Positions 23,116 through 35,585 of a stretch of DNA of 64,000 nucleotides are shown here, in pieces (position 1 is the stretch's first letter; every line of letters begins with the position of its first letter). The translations under genes were made by a program, and so were the position numbers. The notes under the pieces were generated by a model. That model did no database searches. It was not told the origin of the DNA and saw only the letters and a list, made by a program, of their open reading frames with translations. Source of the stretch: Branchiostoma floridae (taxonomy: Eukaryota; Chordata; Leptocardii; Amphioxiformes; Branchiostomatidae); assembly GCF_000003815.2 (NCBI RefSeq), contig NC_049981.1, forward strand, positions 9,630,649 to 9,694,648, read 5' to 3'.

Positions 23116-25200
23116 TCTAGTCTACCAAACAGAAGAACTCTACTCTACTCTACTCCAGTTGGAGAGCAAAAGCACAAGTGATTAAAGGAGGGGGATGGTC
23201 TCCACCTTCAAATACTGTGCCCAAGGCATAGTGGATTAACAACCTACCTCTTACAAGGGCTTCGGGACCTTTCTATTGTTTTAATAAAACACTTTATGGT
23301 TCCTTATTCATCTTCAGTTTTTGGTTGATGTAAGTGTGGGGGTTGTTTTTTGCTGGAGACAGACTTTGCTTCTGTGCTTTGAGTCAGGCAGTCTGTGCAG
23401 TGTCCTGTTTCCCAAGTCTGTTTTTCCTCAGAAGTTGTCAGCTAATTCCTCCCACCTCCAGGCAAGAAACCAGACCTCTAGCAGGTCATCTTTGTTCAGA
23501 GTTGATGCAGTTTTATGGAGCAAAAATGGACTTGGGAAGACCAGGCCGCATTTATTGCATCCCCCTTTCAAAGGAATGAGCTGGGAGCTATAATTGTAGT
23601 AGAGGGCCCAGAACAAATTGCCAATTATGAGTAAGCCCTGTGGTTGTATCCTTGGGGAAACCAGGTGGATTTTTTTAATGCTAGAACTGTAAAGGAGTAC
23701 TTTACTGCACAAGGAAGACTATTACTTTTGTGAGCTTCCTGTTATACAAGTAAAATGACTAGAATTAAACTACGACCCAGGGAAAATGAATAGCTGACAT
23801 GAAAGACTTCTTTTATGTATTGCCCTCTCAGAAGTAGCAATTTATAGGATCTTAAAGTCGACATGAAGAAAAAGATTTGGTAGACATGTAATATCCTTAT
23901 GTTTTTCTTCATTTTTTTAAAAAGGTTTTCCCGGTGACCGCTGTGGTCATAACACAGTGAATGCCACAAAAATGTGTTTCCAATGTATTTACTGTATTAC
24001 AGAATTGTTTCAATCACGAAAGATAACTGATAAACTTGAGATGAATTTTTCGAGAAAATATGATGTAGTAAAGATAGAGGACCACTTAAACAAACACTGC
24101 TGTGGATTTTATGTTTTTTTTACTGATGCCGCTCTATTTTGCTGCTTCCAGATTGTCTGATAATAAAATTTTATAGCCAGATGAGGGTCAATTAGGTTAA
24201 GTGAGTCAAGGTTATGGGTGAAGAATTTAGTAACGTCCATTTCGAACCCTAGTTACCTTCATCAAGAATGTTTTGTTTTGGGGTGCAGCTTGTGCTGTCT
24301 GGCCAGGAGTTGTAAATGGATCTTTATGATATTTGGGATGTGAAGGTCAAGTTTGATAATGGGCCTCCTAGGGGATTTTTATTATACTGCAATGAAACGT
24401 CTGATTTTGTACTCTAGACATGCTATGGTTGTAATCTTTGAGTGGTAGATATCTCTTGAGCAAAAAGGGAATGTTATAGACTGATAGTCAGTACATGTAG
24501 GAAATTCTAAGGACACATAGAGCAGGGGCTCAAATCCTGGTTGGACATTTGATATTTCAGTTGGTGACATTAACGATTACCAGTAAGTCTTCAGGCAGAT
24601 ACCTCTACACCTAGAAGAACCCAACACACTGATCATAGGGGTGACCTGTTTGTGCTTGATAAATAAAAACATTAACAAAGCCTCTTATTAAGTTATGGCA
24701 CTATCACTAGCTACTTGAAAAAGTATCATGATTCACCTCAGTGGAGCATGACTGTTTTACCTGTAGGTTTTAATCCAGGTGCAGATAAAGTAGAAAAGGA
24801 TCCTCTCTCAGGGGAGAGTTAAGAGACAATGAATAAGAGGATAATCAGTGTGAAGATGCTCAGGGTAAATTAAAAGATGATTAAGCCAGAACTAAAGGGA
24901 TTTGTGAGGACAATTTCATAGTTTAATTGGACAATGGCATTGGTAGTGACTACTGCAAATCACAAATTTTGCTATCGGAAAATCTTCAATGATTATCTGC
25001 AGCATTGCGCTTTGAGTCAAACAGAAGAAGACACAGTCAGTTTTGTGCATTAAGGTTATTCACCCGGCTGATCAATTTTCCCCAAAGCCCTGTAATATTT
25101 TTTCTATTGAGCCGCTTATACCTGTAATATATGTTTTTTACTTCAAGACCACCCTATTCTTACGTATCAATTAGTTATGAATATGGGAAAATGTTTATTC
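23116..25200. other. No supported gene; SINE and repeat remnants
   Basis: Bases 24280-24400 carry part of the palindrome-headed repeat body (aaggtcaagtttgataatgg, gcctcctaggg). Bases 24515-24670 are a second-subfamily SINE remnant with a B-box-like gggctcaaatcctgg and agaacccaacacactg. Two overlapping open frames at 23321-23593 have no supporting splice sites or domain. Confidence 0.45.
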
Positions 25201-25215
25201 CAGTCAATTTTTTTG

Positions 25216-26560
25216 GGTGTCTCCGCTGGCGGAGACAGCCAAGTTAATCCCCTGTATAAACAATGACATCATTCTGCACATGCGCACTACTGTCCACAAC
25301 AAACAAAATGGCGGACATGTCTGGCCTATTTTTCGTCACGGCGCACAGGCATCAAAATAGCGACAGATACTTTTATTTCAAGGCTTGCTTGGTTTAGTTA
25401 GCCCGATGTTATTGGGTTCATGTATTTGTGTACATAAATAGCCCACATTGAACGGTGCTGTTGCCTATTTCAGTTGCTTTTTTTATGGAAACAGTCACCA
25501 AAATGCAAGTGCGTAAGCGGCAGCGTAAGGCCGTAAATTTTTGGTAGGAAGTTTAGAAACTCTTGCACCGTTAAGAAGATTGGCTAGATTTTTGCGCCGC
25601 TAAAAAGATTGGCTATATTCCGCTGTCGAATTCCACGCACGGTCCTGTGGTGGTGGCATTCCGCGCTCGGCCCGTTGGTCCGTTGCATACCCCGGTGAGC
25701 TCGCCGCTAGATCTTCGGCGCTTAGAGTGTTGCCCGCCCGCCCGGTGCACTGGCGCTTATCGGAGAATGTTTACGGTCTTGTTTCAGTTACGGGCGGTCG
25801 TAACTCGAAATGCCGGTTCAAAAGATGAATAGAAAAAAGTTGTATACAGGCGTAAAAGCAGAACGGGCCCGGTAAACCTCCGAGCAGTTTAGTTGGCTGG
25901 CGGATAGACCTACATTTCACCAATCTCCAAGCAGCGGCCTTTTTGCCGCGAACACTGGCAGCCTTGCGTCTCCGCACCTTCTTCGACATCCGTCTTGATA
26001 CGAAGCCTAGATCTTTGGCAACATCAAGGTTGTCTAAAAAAAACTCTTGCTTCATTGCCTCCACGATACCAGGCACATTTTTTTCACCGCGGCCGCCGCG
26101 CAGGGCCCCGGGCCCGGGACACCCGCCATCTGTAAAGTCGGGTCTGGCGCATTACGTCATAGGTATCGGGAAAGATAAACAAGCCGGGGGAGGTGACGAA
26201 AATGGAGGAATAGCCAGATTTCTCGAGGTTTCTCGCGTTTTGCGAGATTGTACGAGAGTTCTAAAGCTGTTTAGGGGTCAAAAGGGGTCAAACTCGCCGA
26301 GAGGCAGCACGCCACCAAGTTTGGTGGAGTTTCGGCGCATTTTGCGCTCAAAATGGACTATTTATGGTTCACCGCTCAGTTTTATGGCCCTGTGGCCTCA
26401 TTTAGCCCTAAAAGTAGGAAACGGGGAACATATCTGGCCACATATTCCCCTATATTCTTGAAGATAATCGTTCGATCTTCAAACTCGCGGTTGCGCAAAG
26501 GGCTATCTTGTTTGGTTCGTCAGGTACGGAGACTTTATTTATTACCTAATTAAAAATCAA
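25216..26560. promoter_or_regulatory. CpG-rich island with promoter-type motifs
   Basis: This is the most CpG-dense stretch in the window. It holds an 8-bp-arm palindrome gtctccgctggcggagac (25219-25236), an NRF1-like gcacatgcgcac near 25276-25287, a YY1-like aaaatggcgg at 25305-25314, a CRE-like ttacgtca at 26152-26159, a gcggccgc run near 26090, an inverted tctcgc..gcgaga (26231-26247) and a gggtca direct repeat spaced by four (26275-26290). That set suits a broad promoter, perhaps bidirectional. A donor-like gtgagc follows cccg near 25692. No coding exon is secure. Confidence 0.4.
25771..26076 (-). CDS. Open frame in CpG island, possible 5' exon (unrecognised)
   Basis: A minus-strand frame whose first internal ATG is at about 26055-26053 reads a basic N-terminal region (acidic MKQE start, then RRMSKKVRRRKAASVRGKK). 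It could splice at a weak donor (gattg followed by gtgaaa, near 25921). Upstream on the same strand are the CRE-like site and a second ATGGCGG start in another frame. Basic composition plus an island promoter is compatible with a nuclear protein, but I recognise no domain. CpG-rich DNA gives long chance frames, and an overlapping + frame of 172 codons exists. Confidence 0.2.
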   Translation of the reverse strand: MPGIVEAMKQEFFLDNLDVAKDLGFVSRRMSKKVRRRKAASVRGKKAAAWRLVKCRSIRQPTKLLGGLPGPFCFYACIQLFSIHLLNRHFELRPPVTETRP

Positions 26561-27607
26561 TAAATTGGCAATAACTACCGACTGTTAGTAGTTATTTTCT
26601 TGCGCAACATACAATGCATAGCTTTGATGGTTATGTGTAAGAAAAATAACATTTTTATCCTGTAGGAAATAACAACGTGCTGTATTTTCTACTTAATGAC
26701 AACAATATAAGGAGCAATAAAGGAGCAATAAAACATGATGACGTCATTCATATGGTCTAAAAAATTGCAATTGGCAAGACTATTTCATATACAATCAATA
26801 TTCAGTACAATTATATTCCTTTTCCCAAAAATGTAGGTTTTAAACTGAGGAAAACAATGGAAGGTCAAAATGCCAATTTATCCAACCTAGATACCTTAAG
26901 GAATCATACAGTTGAGTCACTGTACGAAGAGAATACTAAATTGGGACAAGTCTTTTTTATAGCATTTGAATCAGGTGAGAGAAAAGTAACTACATCAAAT
27001 TCTTCTCCATCTTTATTATAGGATTAGCGTCCCCAGAGGGTATACAAGTGATCAAAGTACCGAACACCGACACTCAAAAGGCGAGAAATAGGGCTTTAGG
27101 CAAAACACCTGCATGTAATTGGGTCCATTGTCTCCTGTAATGAAAAGAGAGCAGGTAGAATGGGTGTCTGGAGCCTATTGGAACATGGTAATGAAGACAG
27201 ATGGTGGAAAATGGCTCTTCTTTTGTGGGGGCTGCCAGAAGAGCAGTTAAACAATAAACTGATTAGCATATATTGGCATGAGAAACGATTAGCATACATT
27301 AACTTGTATGATATATAAAATAGCATAGGAATCATTTCAAGAAAATCAAACTTGTCAATTTGTACAACATAACAGCTGTCTGTCGTAAATAAAGACTCTT
27401 TTTGGTTAGACATTAGTTTTTTTTTTTTTTTTTCTGCATTTTTTGGTTTGCTTCTGGTGTAGGCTGTTGTTTTTTACTAAAATCTTGCCTGTCAAATATG
27501 TATTCTCTATGGTTGACAGTTTAAAAGGAAATCAGTATGCCTTCCTTGGACAGCACTTATAACAGGTGCCTTCTAGTCTGGTTTGTATCCAACTTATCTC
27601 TTAGGCA
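26561..27607. other. No supported gene
   Basis: AT-rich DNA. Includes an inverted pair aataactac/gtagttatt around 26571-26594, a duplicated aaggagcaataaa near 26710, and a poly(T) run at about 27417-27433. Confidence 0.4.
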
Positions 27608-27850
27608 ACCCCCTGTAACTTTGGTATAATCCGAAATTGAAGATTCTCACAAGGGTGTGGAAGGTACCGTTATAAAAAGTGATAATTCTTGAGGTAAAAC
27701 GGTTGGGAAATAGATTTCTTTATTAGATTATGGAAACTGCTCAAACATCCCCGTAACATTGGTATGATCTGAAATTGGAACATGAACAGAAGGATGTGGA
27801 TTATACCTTTATGAAATAAAGGGGTTTCCTGGTAAAATCTAGGAGATTTT
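27608..27850 (+). repeat. Two-copy ~138-bp repeat
   Basis: The block starting with cccctgtaactttggtataa near 27609 recurs as ccccgtaacattggtatgat near 27748, followed by a gaaattg, a ggtgtgga or gatgtgga word, and an accgttat or acctttat word. About 70 percent similar by eye. Confidence 0.6.
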
Positions 27851-28009
27851 AGATTGGCGTCTGTAGGTCTGACCCAAAGAAGACCCCAGGAGCAGAGGGG
27901 AGAGGGGCGTGAAATTTTTCAGGGGCAAATTTCCTGCTTCTTGACATCTCATGTCTCCAGGAGTCTGGAGGTGGAAGGTTATCAAAAGTGCAGCTCAAAC
28001 TCCCACCCT

Positions 28010-28335
28010 CCAGGTTAGGCCAAGTGTCACACCATAATGCTTCACAAGTTCTGAAGGGAAAATTGTGGACAAGAAGAGCATCAAAGTTACAAGAAACTTC
28101 AAGGGCAAGTGTCTGAATGGGAAACTTATGGATGATGAAAATATCAGAATCCTCAACAAGTTAAAGGGAAGTGTCACACCAAAACACTTCACAAGAAAAG
28201 TTATTAGAGTTACAAGGACCTTCAGGGAAATTGAGGCAAGTGTCAAGCCAAAATGCAAGTTCTGAAGGAAGAATTGTTGACAAGAGAGTTGACAAAGGAA
28301 GTATCAAAGTTACTGGAAGTCATCAAGTTTTGTTT
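28010..28335 (+). repeat. Three-unit imperfect tandem repeat
   Basis: The word caagtgtcacaccaaaa recurs near 28020, 28167 and 28236 with a following caaagttac.a.g..acttca block. Open frames of 61-87 codons on both strands overlap it and simply follow the repeat. Confidence 0.6.
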
Positions 28336-31300
28336 CTAAGGTTACCATTAGTGTAGTGGAAATCTGCTACCCTAGAGGTTTATACTTCTTTTAAGGGCAA
28401 ATGTCAACCAGAAAGAGAGGGAGGGGGGATAGAGAGGGAGGAAAGCAGGGGATGGGAAAGGAGAAAGGGGGATATCTGAGATTAGCCCAGTCAACAAGAG
28501 GCCTCCTTTTTTCTGTGAGACTATTTCATGCAAATGCAAACATTGTTGGGCTATCAGCCAATCAGAACTCTACATTTTACATCTTTAGGTTATCTAAGTC
28601 CTCTACATTTAGCACCATCCTGGCATGTCAGGATCCAGGAGAAACATGGGATTTGTTATCCCGATACTGCAGATAAAAGTGAGAAGTCATTATCTGTAGA
28701 CAGGACACTTCATTCTCTCCAGATGGGGAGATACTCTCATAGGTCAGGGAACAGCTGTTACCATGGCAGCGGTGCCTGTGATTGACATTTCGACATTTTG
28801 TACTCTAAGTAAGGCAACATGAATAAGAGTAGTTGTTTGATATCAAACTTTTTCTTTTCAGAAAAAGTTAGAGTTGTAGGGTTGCTTGAATGTAAACAAC
28901 AGTTTTAGGACAAGTTGTGTATGGACTTGAGAGCTTGTAGTAGAGAGCATCTGTATGGTTCTGGCAGTAAATCTAGGAGAGCTCGACAAATTTGAGGTCA
29001 CTTGATGAGTAATTTGTAACTAACGCATAATGATGAATGCATAATTACTAAGAAATAATGTGCTATGTTGTATTAAAGTGGCCAATTAAGCTTCAGTTCA
29101 GGGTACTTCAAAGATCACCCTTAAAACGTTGCACCAAAAAACACATGCAGACTCTTTACCTTGAAACTCTTTTTACCTGTAATACAATATATTACCACCT
29201 CTCTGGCTATCTTTTGCAAAAGGTCTAAATATTTGTGAAATGCAGTAATGAGAAAATTCCTTTGCGTCTGCTTGTGTGACATTTTACAGTGCAGGTATCA
29301 TTGACAGACCCATAGCCCATATGGCACTACAGACACTGCTACCTGAGCTCGCTGCCCAATCTTTGACTTCCTGCACATTTCTGGGCACAAGACTGGAAAA
29401 TCACAGGAAATCCCTGTGGCCTGGCAAGGTCTGTTAATTGGGGAGGCAATGTCTCAGCATTGTGTCACCAATATGACTGGTGCAGTGATGAGGCCATATT
29501 GATTTCATTATATGGATGACATCCATGTTCATCAATTTTCGAACTTTCGTGAATTTGTTTTACCATACTGTGAATCTTACAAAGCAGTCGCAAAATGAGT
29601 GAATATACGCTGGTATTAGGCAAAAACAATATATAATTGGAAAATGGATACTTACGTAGAATGTCAAAGTCAATTCCGAAGTTAAAGAAGAAAAATATTA
29701 CTGGAAATTCCTATAAGCTGGTTGAAATAGGCATGCGAAAAAAGGCCCAGTATTGACAGAGAGAACTCGACACTGATGTATGTATTAGGAGAAAACAGGT
29801 TAATGAAATTCCTGCAGGTGGAGGTTTTCAAGCATGTCTGGTATACTTGACGTATCGAACAAAGTCAAGTGAAAAACCTGCTGACTTCAACAAACAAGAA
29901 CCTTGCCTTACTTTTTCTTACTCGTTGTTGTCTCATTAGTAACCCACATTTTAGTCCCCTACATTTTTCTCTGTCTTCAAAACTCTAAAAAATTTTACCA
30001 GAATCAAATATTGCTTTAGGGATTGTTTAAGCATGTATTAATAAGTCTTTATGGTTTGATTTGCACAAAGGAAAGATGTTACATAGTATATATCTGTCCT
30101 TGTCTTTGAGTCCATACTTCTTTTTTTGTGAGATTGTGTGATGTTACTGTGTATAGCTCACAGCATACTTCAGTAGGCTATCAATGTTTGACATGCTGCT
30201 CTTGAATTGTTTTAGTATGGTCCAACATGGAAATCCCTACTTAAGCTGTGAAACCACAACTGTGCTTGTGTAAAGATACATCATCTTGACCTGAGAAGTG
30301 TCAAGTTCGTTACATACCTTTCTATCAAAGGAGGGACTTCACACTCTAAGGGTTAGAATGTCAGATTAGGTCTTATGATGTATTGCAAATGTGTTTATGT
30401 TTACTGCCGTTATATGGTCTTCTAATACAAGAATATTTTTGACCATTCCTTACAATCTTACCTATGTTTACAAAGTCATCATTTAAAAGCACAAGAGTCT
30501 CTATGTTGTTTTCTTATTGATATGTTTTTCTGCTAAAATGGATAGTGAATGTGAGCTTATTTGTCTTTCTTCTTTCCTTCATTTTTAAATTTTTTGGTTC
30601 CTATCTCTCTTGCCTAATAACCAAAGAATTACTGTCTATTTCTCATCAATAATTGTTGATGTTTACCTTTCATCACCTTGACAGTTTCCCTGTTGCTCCC
30701 TCCCCACCTTGTCAGACACAACTCAAAACATCACCTTCACAATAAACCATGTCTAAGTGGGTGGTAGTCAGCACATAGCAGGAAGGAACCCAAGTCTACA
30801 ACTAAGTTTATGTGCACATACAAGCCTCCAAAAATGAGCTCAATCAGACAAGTGTTTATTTTCTCTTCTCTGGAAGATATGGTTCCTTTGACAATTGTTT
30901 GTTTGAGTAAGTGGCCGTAGAAAACTTTCCAAGACTCATGGGACTTTCACAGCCAACCTGTCTGGCTATGATGGTCTATTAAGACTCATGTAGACCAATT
31001 TCTATGACAAAAAAGTTTAAGTCCATTAGGTTAGGGAAGAAATGTGAGGGAAAGTGGAGTTAATAGCTCACTGAAGAGCTATCTTCCACTGGTCATGACA
31101 GAGAAGACAGACTCTTAATATACAGTATTTATAGGTTCCTTGTATCGGGCAAATTCCCCTAGCATAAAGGCATACAAAATATAGAGGCATAAGAAAAATA
31201 CAAAAGATGAACAGTCCCTTTCGTAATTTGCTACTGTGTGATTTGAGTACTTACCAGATATGTGTATTTTGAAGATAATAACTGCTTTGCATTGCATTCA

Positions 31301-31640
31301 GGCATATGGAACATTTTATTGTCAAATCTTATCTCATGGCTCGTGTTTTGCCTTGAGTCAGAACTGACAGCTGTCAAAGTCACAGACAGAAATCTGTTTA
31401 TTTTTGGGGCCACCATCACTAGTGAGTCATGATCTGTCGTCAGCCTGTGTTTTAAAAACACCGAAGTACTTGTTCAGAAGACCTGGGTGTTCCGCTTACT
31501 GTCAAATCAATATGACAGGTATATGAATATATATAGAATAGAAATAGAAATAGTGGTACAAATGTACAGGGCGGAGAGCACCTGAAATATAATTCTGCAA
31601 AGTAACCAGACAGATAGGATAGGATAGGATGTCCCAAAAA
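28336..31640. other. No supported gene in ~3.3 kb
   Basis: Unique-looking AT-rich DNA. Bases 29488-29610 (ggccatattgattt, atatggatgacatcc, then gcagtcgcaaaatgagtg) resemble the left part of the MITE at 60611-61120, so a partial copy lies here. No exon recognised. Confidence 0.4.
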
Positions 31641-31649
31641 ATAGAATCT

Positions 31650-32075
31650 TAAAAAAAATTTTTTTCCACCCCCTGGCAGCTTTTCTTGGCAATACAGTTC
31701 TGTTAGGACATGCTATATTCTTGACTTTTGGTTACTGATAGCTTTTGATGTAAAAAGAAGTAGTTTAGCTTGGTTCCTCTAGCAGCTTGCTCTGGAAGTG
31801 CGGGGGCATTTCTGATAAAATCTTTGAGCAGTTTTGTCAGTGGCTTCTCCCTTCCTGGACCACCTCCTCCCCCTAGATGATTACTGAGTGTCCCCTGAGT
31901 TGTGGAAACCTTCCTGACTAAATGTAAGAAAAAGTAGTGTAACTCTGGAACCGCAGTGCTGTTTTGTGGGCATGTCTTACAGTACCCTTTCCTCTTTCCT
32001 GAACACACCCCAGTGGATAACTACTGAGCCTCCCCTGAGGTGTTGAAACCCTCCAGACCAAATATTTGTGTTGTG
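31650..32075 (+). repeat. Degenerate duplication of dispersed-repeat body
   Basis: ggcagcttttcttggcaat and ctagcagcttgctctgg match the palindrome-headed repeat. A second motif, cccctgagttgtggaaacc (about 31892), recurs as cccctgaggtgttgaaacc (about 32032), giving a roughly 140-bp tandem duplication. Confidence 0.5.
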
Positions 32076-34635
32076 GATGAGGCCTGGCTCCAGGGATGGT
32101 CCTCAGTCAGGGGTGATGGACAGGTCAGGCCCAGCCCACCCCTCCCACCTCCTCAAGAGCACTTGGACCAGGCAGAAAACAAAACTTCTGCACTTTTCTG
32201 GAAAAAAGAAGAAGAAGAACAACAGCAAAAGCCTTTAACATGGGTCTTGTGGCCTAAAAATGAAGAAAAAGAAATAGTTTCAACATAAAGCAATATATTT
32301 ATTTCCCTCTCTGACATGACTACGAGAAACATGACTTGAACCAATATGTTTCCCTCTCATAATTCTGAAATCATAATGGATTGAAATATGAAAATCTTTA
32401 ACTAATTGTCAACATAAAGGATCAAGTTTGCACAACTGTAGTTTTTGTCTAGAAATAGATTACAAACTCAGTGAGCAGGTAGTCTGTGGCGCCCCCTGTC
32501 TCTATTCTTGGATAGAATGATATGGATTTAAGTCTGTGTTCATATACACATATTTCATATTAGGTAAAGGCTTGCTTTAATTTATATTCTGACATATATT
32601 CTAGGCAATACGTGGAAAGTATTGTTTCTTTTACCCTTCAAATTTCTCTCAGCATGGTTTTGCTTTGCCTAAAAGAGATTTATCATCCCAAAAATATGCA
32701 ACACATCCTTCATACAAGGTGTCATCCCATTTGGAAAGGCTGGCATGTGTAGAGCATGTCGTAGTCCTTGGTGTTAGGACGGGCTCTTGACTGAATTGGC
32801 GAGGCACTTCTGGAATGTCCAGGGGTCGTACCCAGAATCCCTGGTTCGTGCTCAGTATGGATCCCCGCTGCGAAGGCATCCCCGTAACCAGAACAGACTG
32901 CAGCAGCTTGCTCTGGGTTCCTAATGCCTCCAAATGTCACCAAGACTTACTAAAGGCAACATCAGCAGCATTGCTTGGTTGTGGAACCAGTACAGGGGGA
33001 AAATGAAGTACTAGACATTTATGAGTTTGATGCTAAAAGTTTTCAAAGTGCACAGTGTAAAGTGGCAAGAAAAAATATTTTTGAGATAGAAGTGTATTAT
33101 TATTGACATTCACATATTACATTTGTGTCTTTACGTCAATCATGCACGAAAACAACCAATATTAAACTATTTAAAGTTCCCCTCATTTTGGTGGTACAAA
33201 TAAAAACAGGCCAGTTGTTAACAAGAATCACATCTTTTTTTACACATGTTCATTCAATATGATGACACATTCACAATTTTGTAATATGTTCTATTCAACT
33301 TGCTGTTAAATGAAATGTCTGGAAAATTGCCTTCAATCCACTTCTTCAACTCTAGAATAATGTATGTTTACTGTGTAATTCCCAAGGCTGCCACAAACCC
33401 ACAGAATCTATGGCTGTTCATTCTGAAACTAGCGTCAGCTGTCTAGGAATGCACCTTCGTGACGGCCCGACATCCCTCTGCAGTCGTTTCCGTGTAAGTT
33501 AACCACTAACAACAAATTGTTAAAAGGTCTTTACACGATCTTTATTTGACTTTGTCAGAGGTGACTTCTCAGGCTTTCAGGAAAGGTTTAGAGCAGTGGG
33601 AAGAGTTCTGCTACCTAAGTGCTTCCTCTAACAAGAAACGGCTCAAAGTTTACTGTCTTTGGAGGAAATTGTTTGAAACAAGGTCATTTACAGTAGCACG
33701 CAAAGCTCTGTAACACTATTGGAGTAACTACTGTTAGTCTGTTACATGTGTGTATGAGTGCACTTAGGCACTAACTTGCCAGATTCTTTATTATAAATTA
33801 ATTTCTGGAAGACGGTTGATTTTATAGTTCACTTCTTCCAACAATTGTTGAAACAAGGTCAATGTGTAACTCTGTCGGTAGTTGTGTACTTTGGAAACAG
33901 ATTCATTGTTATATTAAAAGTTTATAGTGTAAAAACATGGAGTTGATTTCTTAACTTCGAATCGTAAATTTAGTAGGGCCATGATCCTGGAGGCTTGACC
34001 TAGACTGGAGTTGGACAGTCAAAAATTTGGGTATTGGTCCAATTATTTGTTTGATTCAACTTTGATTCAGCATTTTTGTATATAGCTATCATTATCTCAA
34101 AAGTCTATGCACTGCTGTGCACAGGTTTGTCATTCTGTCCCAATATGCGACCTATATGTCCAGCAAATAACAAGGGAATATTGTCTGTGGTCTACCATAG
34201 CCCTAGGGAAAAAGGAAACATTGCAGCCATGTTAAGTAGGAGGTGGGGGGCGGACTTATATTGTCTACATACTGCACGTTTCTCGTCTCCAAATTCTGCA
34301 AGGTGTCCGAATTTCAGACGATTATTAAGTGTAATTTGTCTGGCGACATTGGTGTTAGGAAGGAGCCCCAGATTTGGACAGGAAAGTCACGTAGGACTGC
34401 GGAGAATTTCCTGTGCCTGGGAGAGTGTAACCTTCCTACAGGAGCTGGCCAATATGTGTGTGATATTAGTAGGACAGATAGGAAAGATAAGGCATGTTTG
34501 AGGGCAGGTGGGTTGGCTGGTGCAATATTACTGTGTGGCTGGACTAAACCTATAACTTGTCTCTTGTATTAAATTTTCTACTTCAATTATGATCTTGAAA
34601 ATGGATGTGTGTGATTATGTCTGAGTTTGGCTGCA

Positions 34636-34640
<5 letters not shown>
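32076..34640. other. No supported gene; two doubtful GC-richer patches
   Basis: Patch 32720-33005 is open on both strands: a minus frame of 73 codons at 32722-32943 and a + frame of 63 codons. Patch 34240-34570 is open in two + frames (141 and 109 codons). Neither has a start context, paired splice sites or a domain I recognise. Confidence 0.3.
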
Positions 34641-34691
<51 letters not shown>

Positions 34692-34695
34692 CGTG
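34641..34695. repeat. (GT)n microsatellite ending in (GC)n
   Basis: More than 20 GT units run into gcgcgcgcgcg. Alternating purine-pyrimidine of this length can adopt Z-DNA and is usually polymorphic. Confidence 0.97.
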
Positions 34696-34734
34696 TTCCA
34701 GATATTCATGGTCATCATAAGTTAAGAACTCCTG

Positions 34735-34925
34735 TATGGATTGTCATGATATGGTAATGGGGGAAGCTTCTCTTGGCAAGATGTTCAAAGTTTTGTTTAT
34801 CATTGGTTAGGAAAAAGACTGCCTTTAACCTCAGCTCCCCAACTGAAGTCAGGTATCCATTTTTACACCTGGGTGGAGTGAGGAATGTGATGTAAAGTGC
34901 CCTTTCTAAGGACACAACTCTTGCA
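34735..34925 (-). mobile_element. SINE body fragment, minus strand
   Basis: Read on the minus strand, the order is aaagggcactttacatcaca, cctcactccacccaggtgta and aaatggatacctgacttcag, the post-tRNA body also seen in the minus-strand SINE at 57135-57402. The tRNA-like head is missing, so it is truncated. Confidence 0.6.
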
Positions 34926-35324
34926 AGAAATGCAAGGAAACATCTAGGCTTCCCAGATGTTTAATCTCTTAAAGACTTGTGGTTTTCCTTTAAGAAGATG
35001 CCACAAAGGGGGGAAGCCCTTGTCTTGAGTCTAAAGAAAAACCACACATTCCACTGGCCTGTGGGGAAGTGTGTGGTTTGTGGGGGTGAAGTGAAGTCTG
35101 TCTTTAGAGGAAGTCTGTTCCAACTATTCACTACATCAAGGACTAAGTATGTCCGCAGAGACATCTGTACAACATATGTCATGTCATAAGTCAGGAATCA
35201 GCTGATACAAGTGCAAATTTCTCTATCAGAAATAAAAGTCTATTTTATTTTGTTTTGTTTCAAAGGTCTATATTGTAGGTTTGGAGACTATTTTTTTTAT
35301 CTCTGGCAATCGGTTTTGTTTATT

Positions 35325-35585
35325 TTTTTACTTTATTCTTCACATAATAGTACCATAGCATGTCCAAGACAAAAGGTACAACAATGGAAGTTCTGCTGCA
35401 GTACCAGGGAAAGCTGCTGGGGGGTCCAAAATTGAGACCTAAGTCTTCCTAAGACTTATCCATATACGGATTATACCAAATATTATCACAATCCATCTAT
35501 AGTCTAAAGTATGCTGACTGGAAATATCTTGAAACACACACAGACATACAGAGAAAACAATACCTCCATTTTCATGAAGGTAATG
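35325..35585 (-). repeat. Palindrome-headed dispersed repeat, inverted copy
   Basis: Blocks in order: catgtccaagacaaaaggta, ttctgctgcagtaccaggga, cctaagtcttcctaagactt, then an acacacacagacatacagag stretch and the head aatacctccattttcatgaa. The copy at 51525-51815 has the same order and orientation, which makes this pair the best evidence for the family. Confidence 0.7.

Noticed and set aside
25943-26461. 172-codon + open frame in the CpG island
   Set aside because: High G+C lowers stop frequency; a more start-like minus frame overlaps it and no domain is seen.
34076-34572. 141- and 109-codon + frames
   Set aside because: Two overlapping frames with no supporting signals. A weak resemblance between CKVSEFQTIIKCNL and a minus frame near 53020 was noticed but is too short to rely on.
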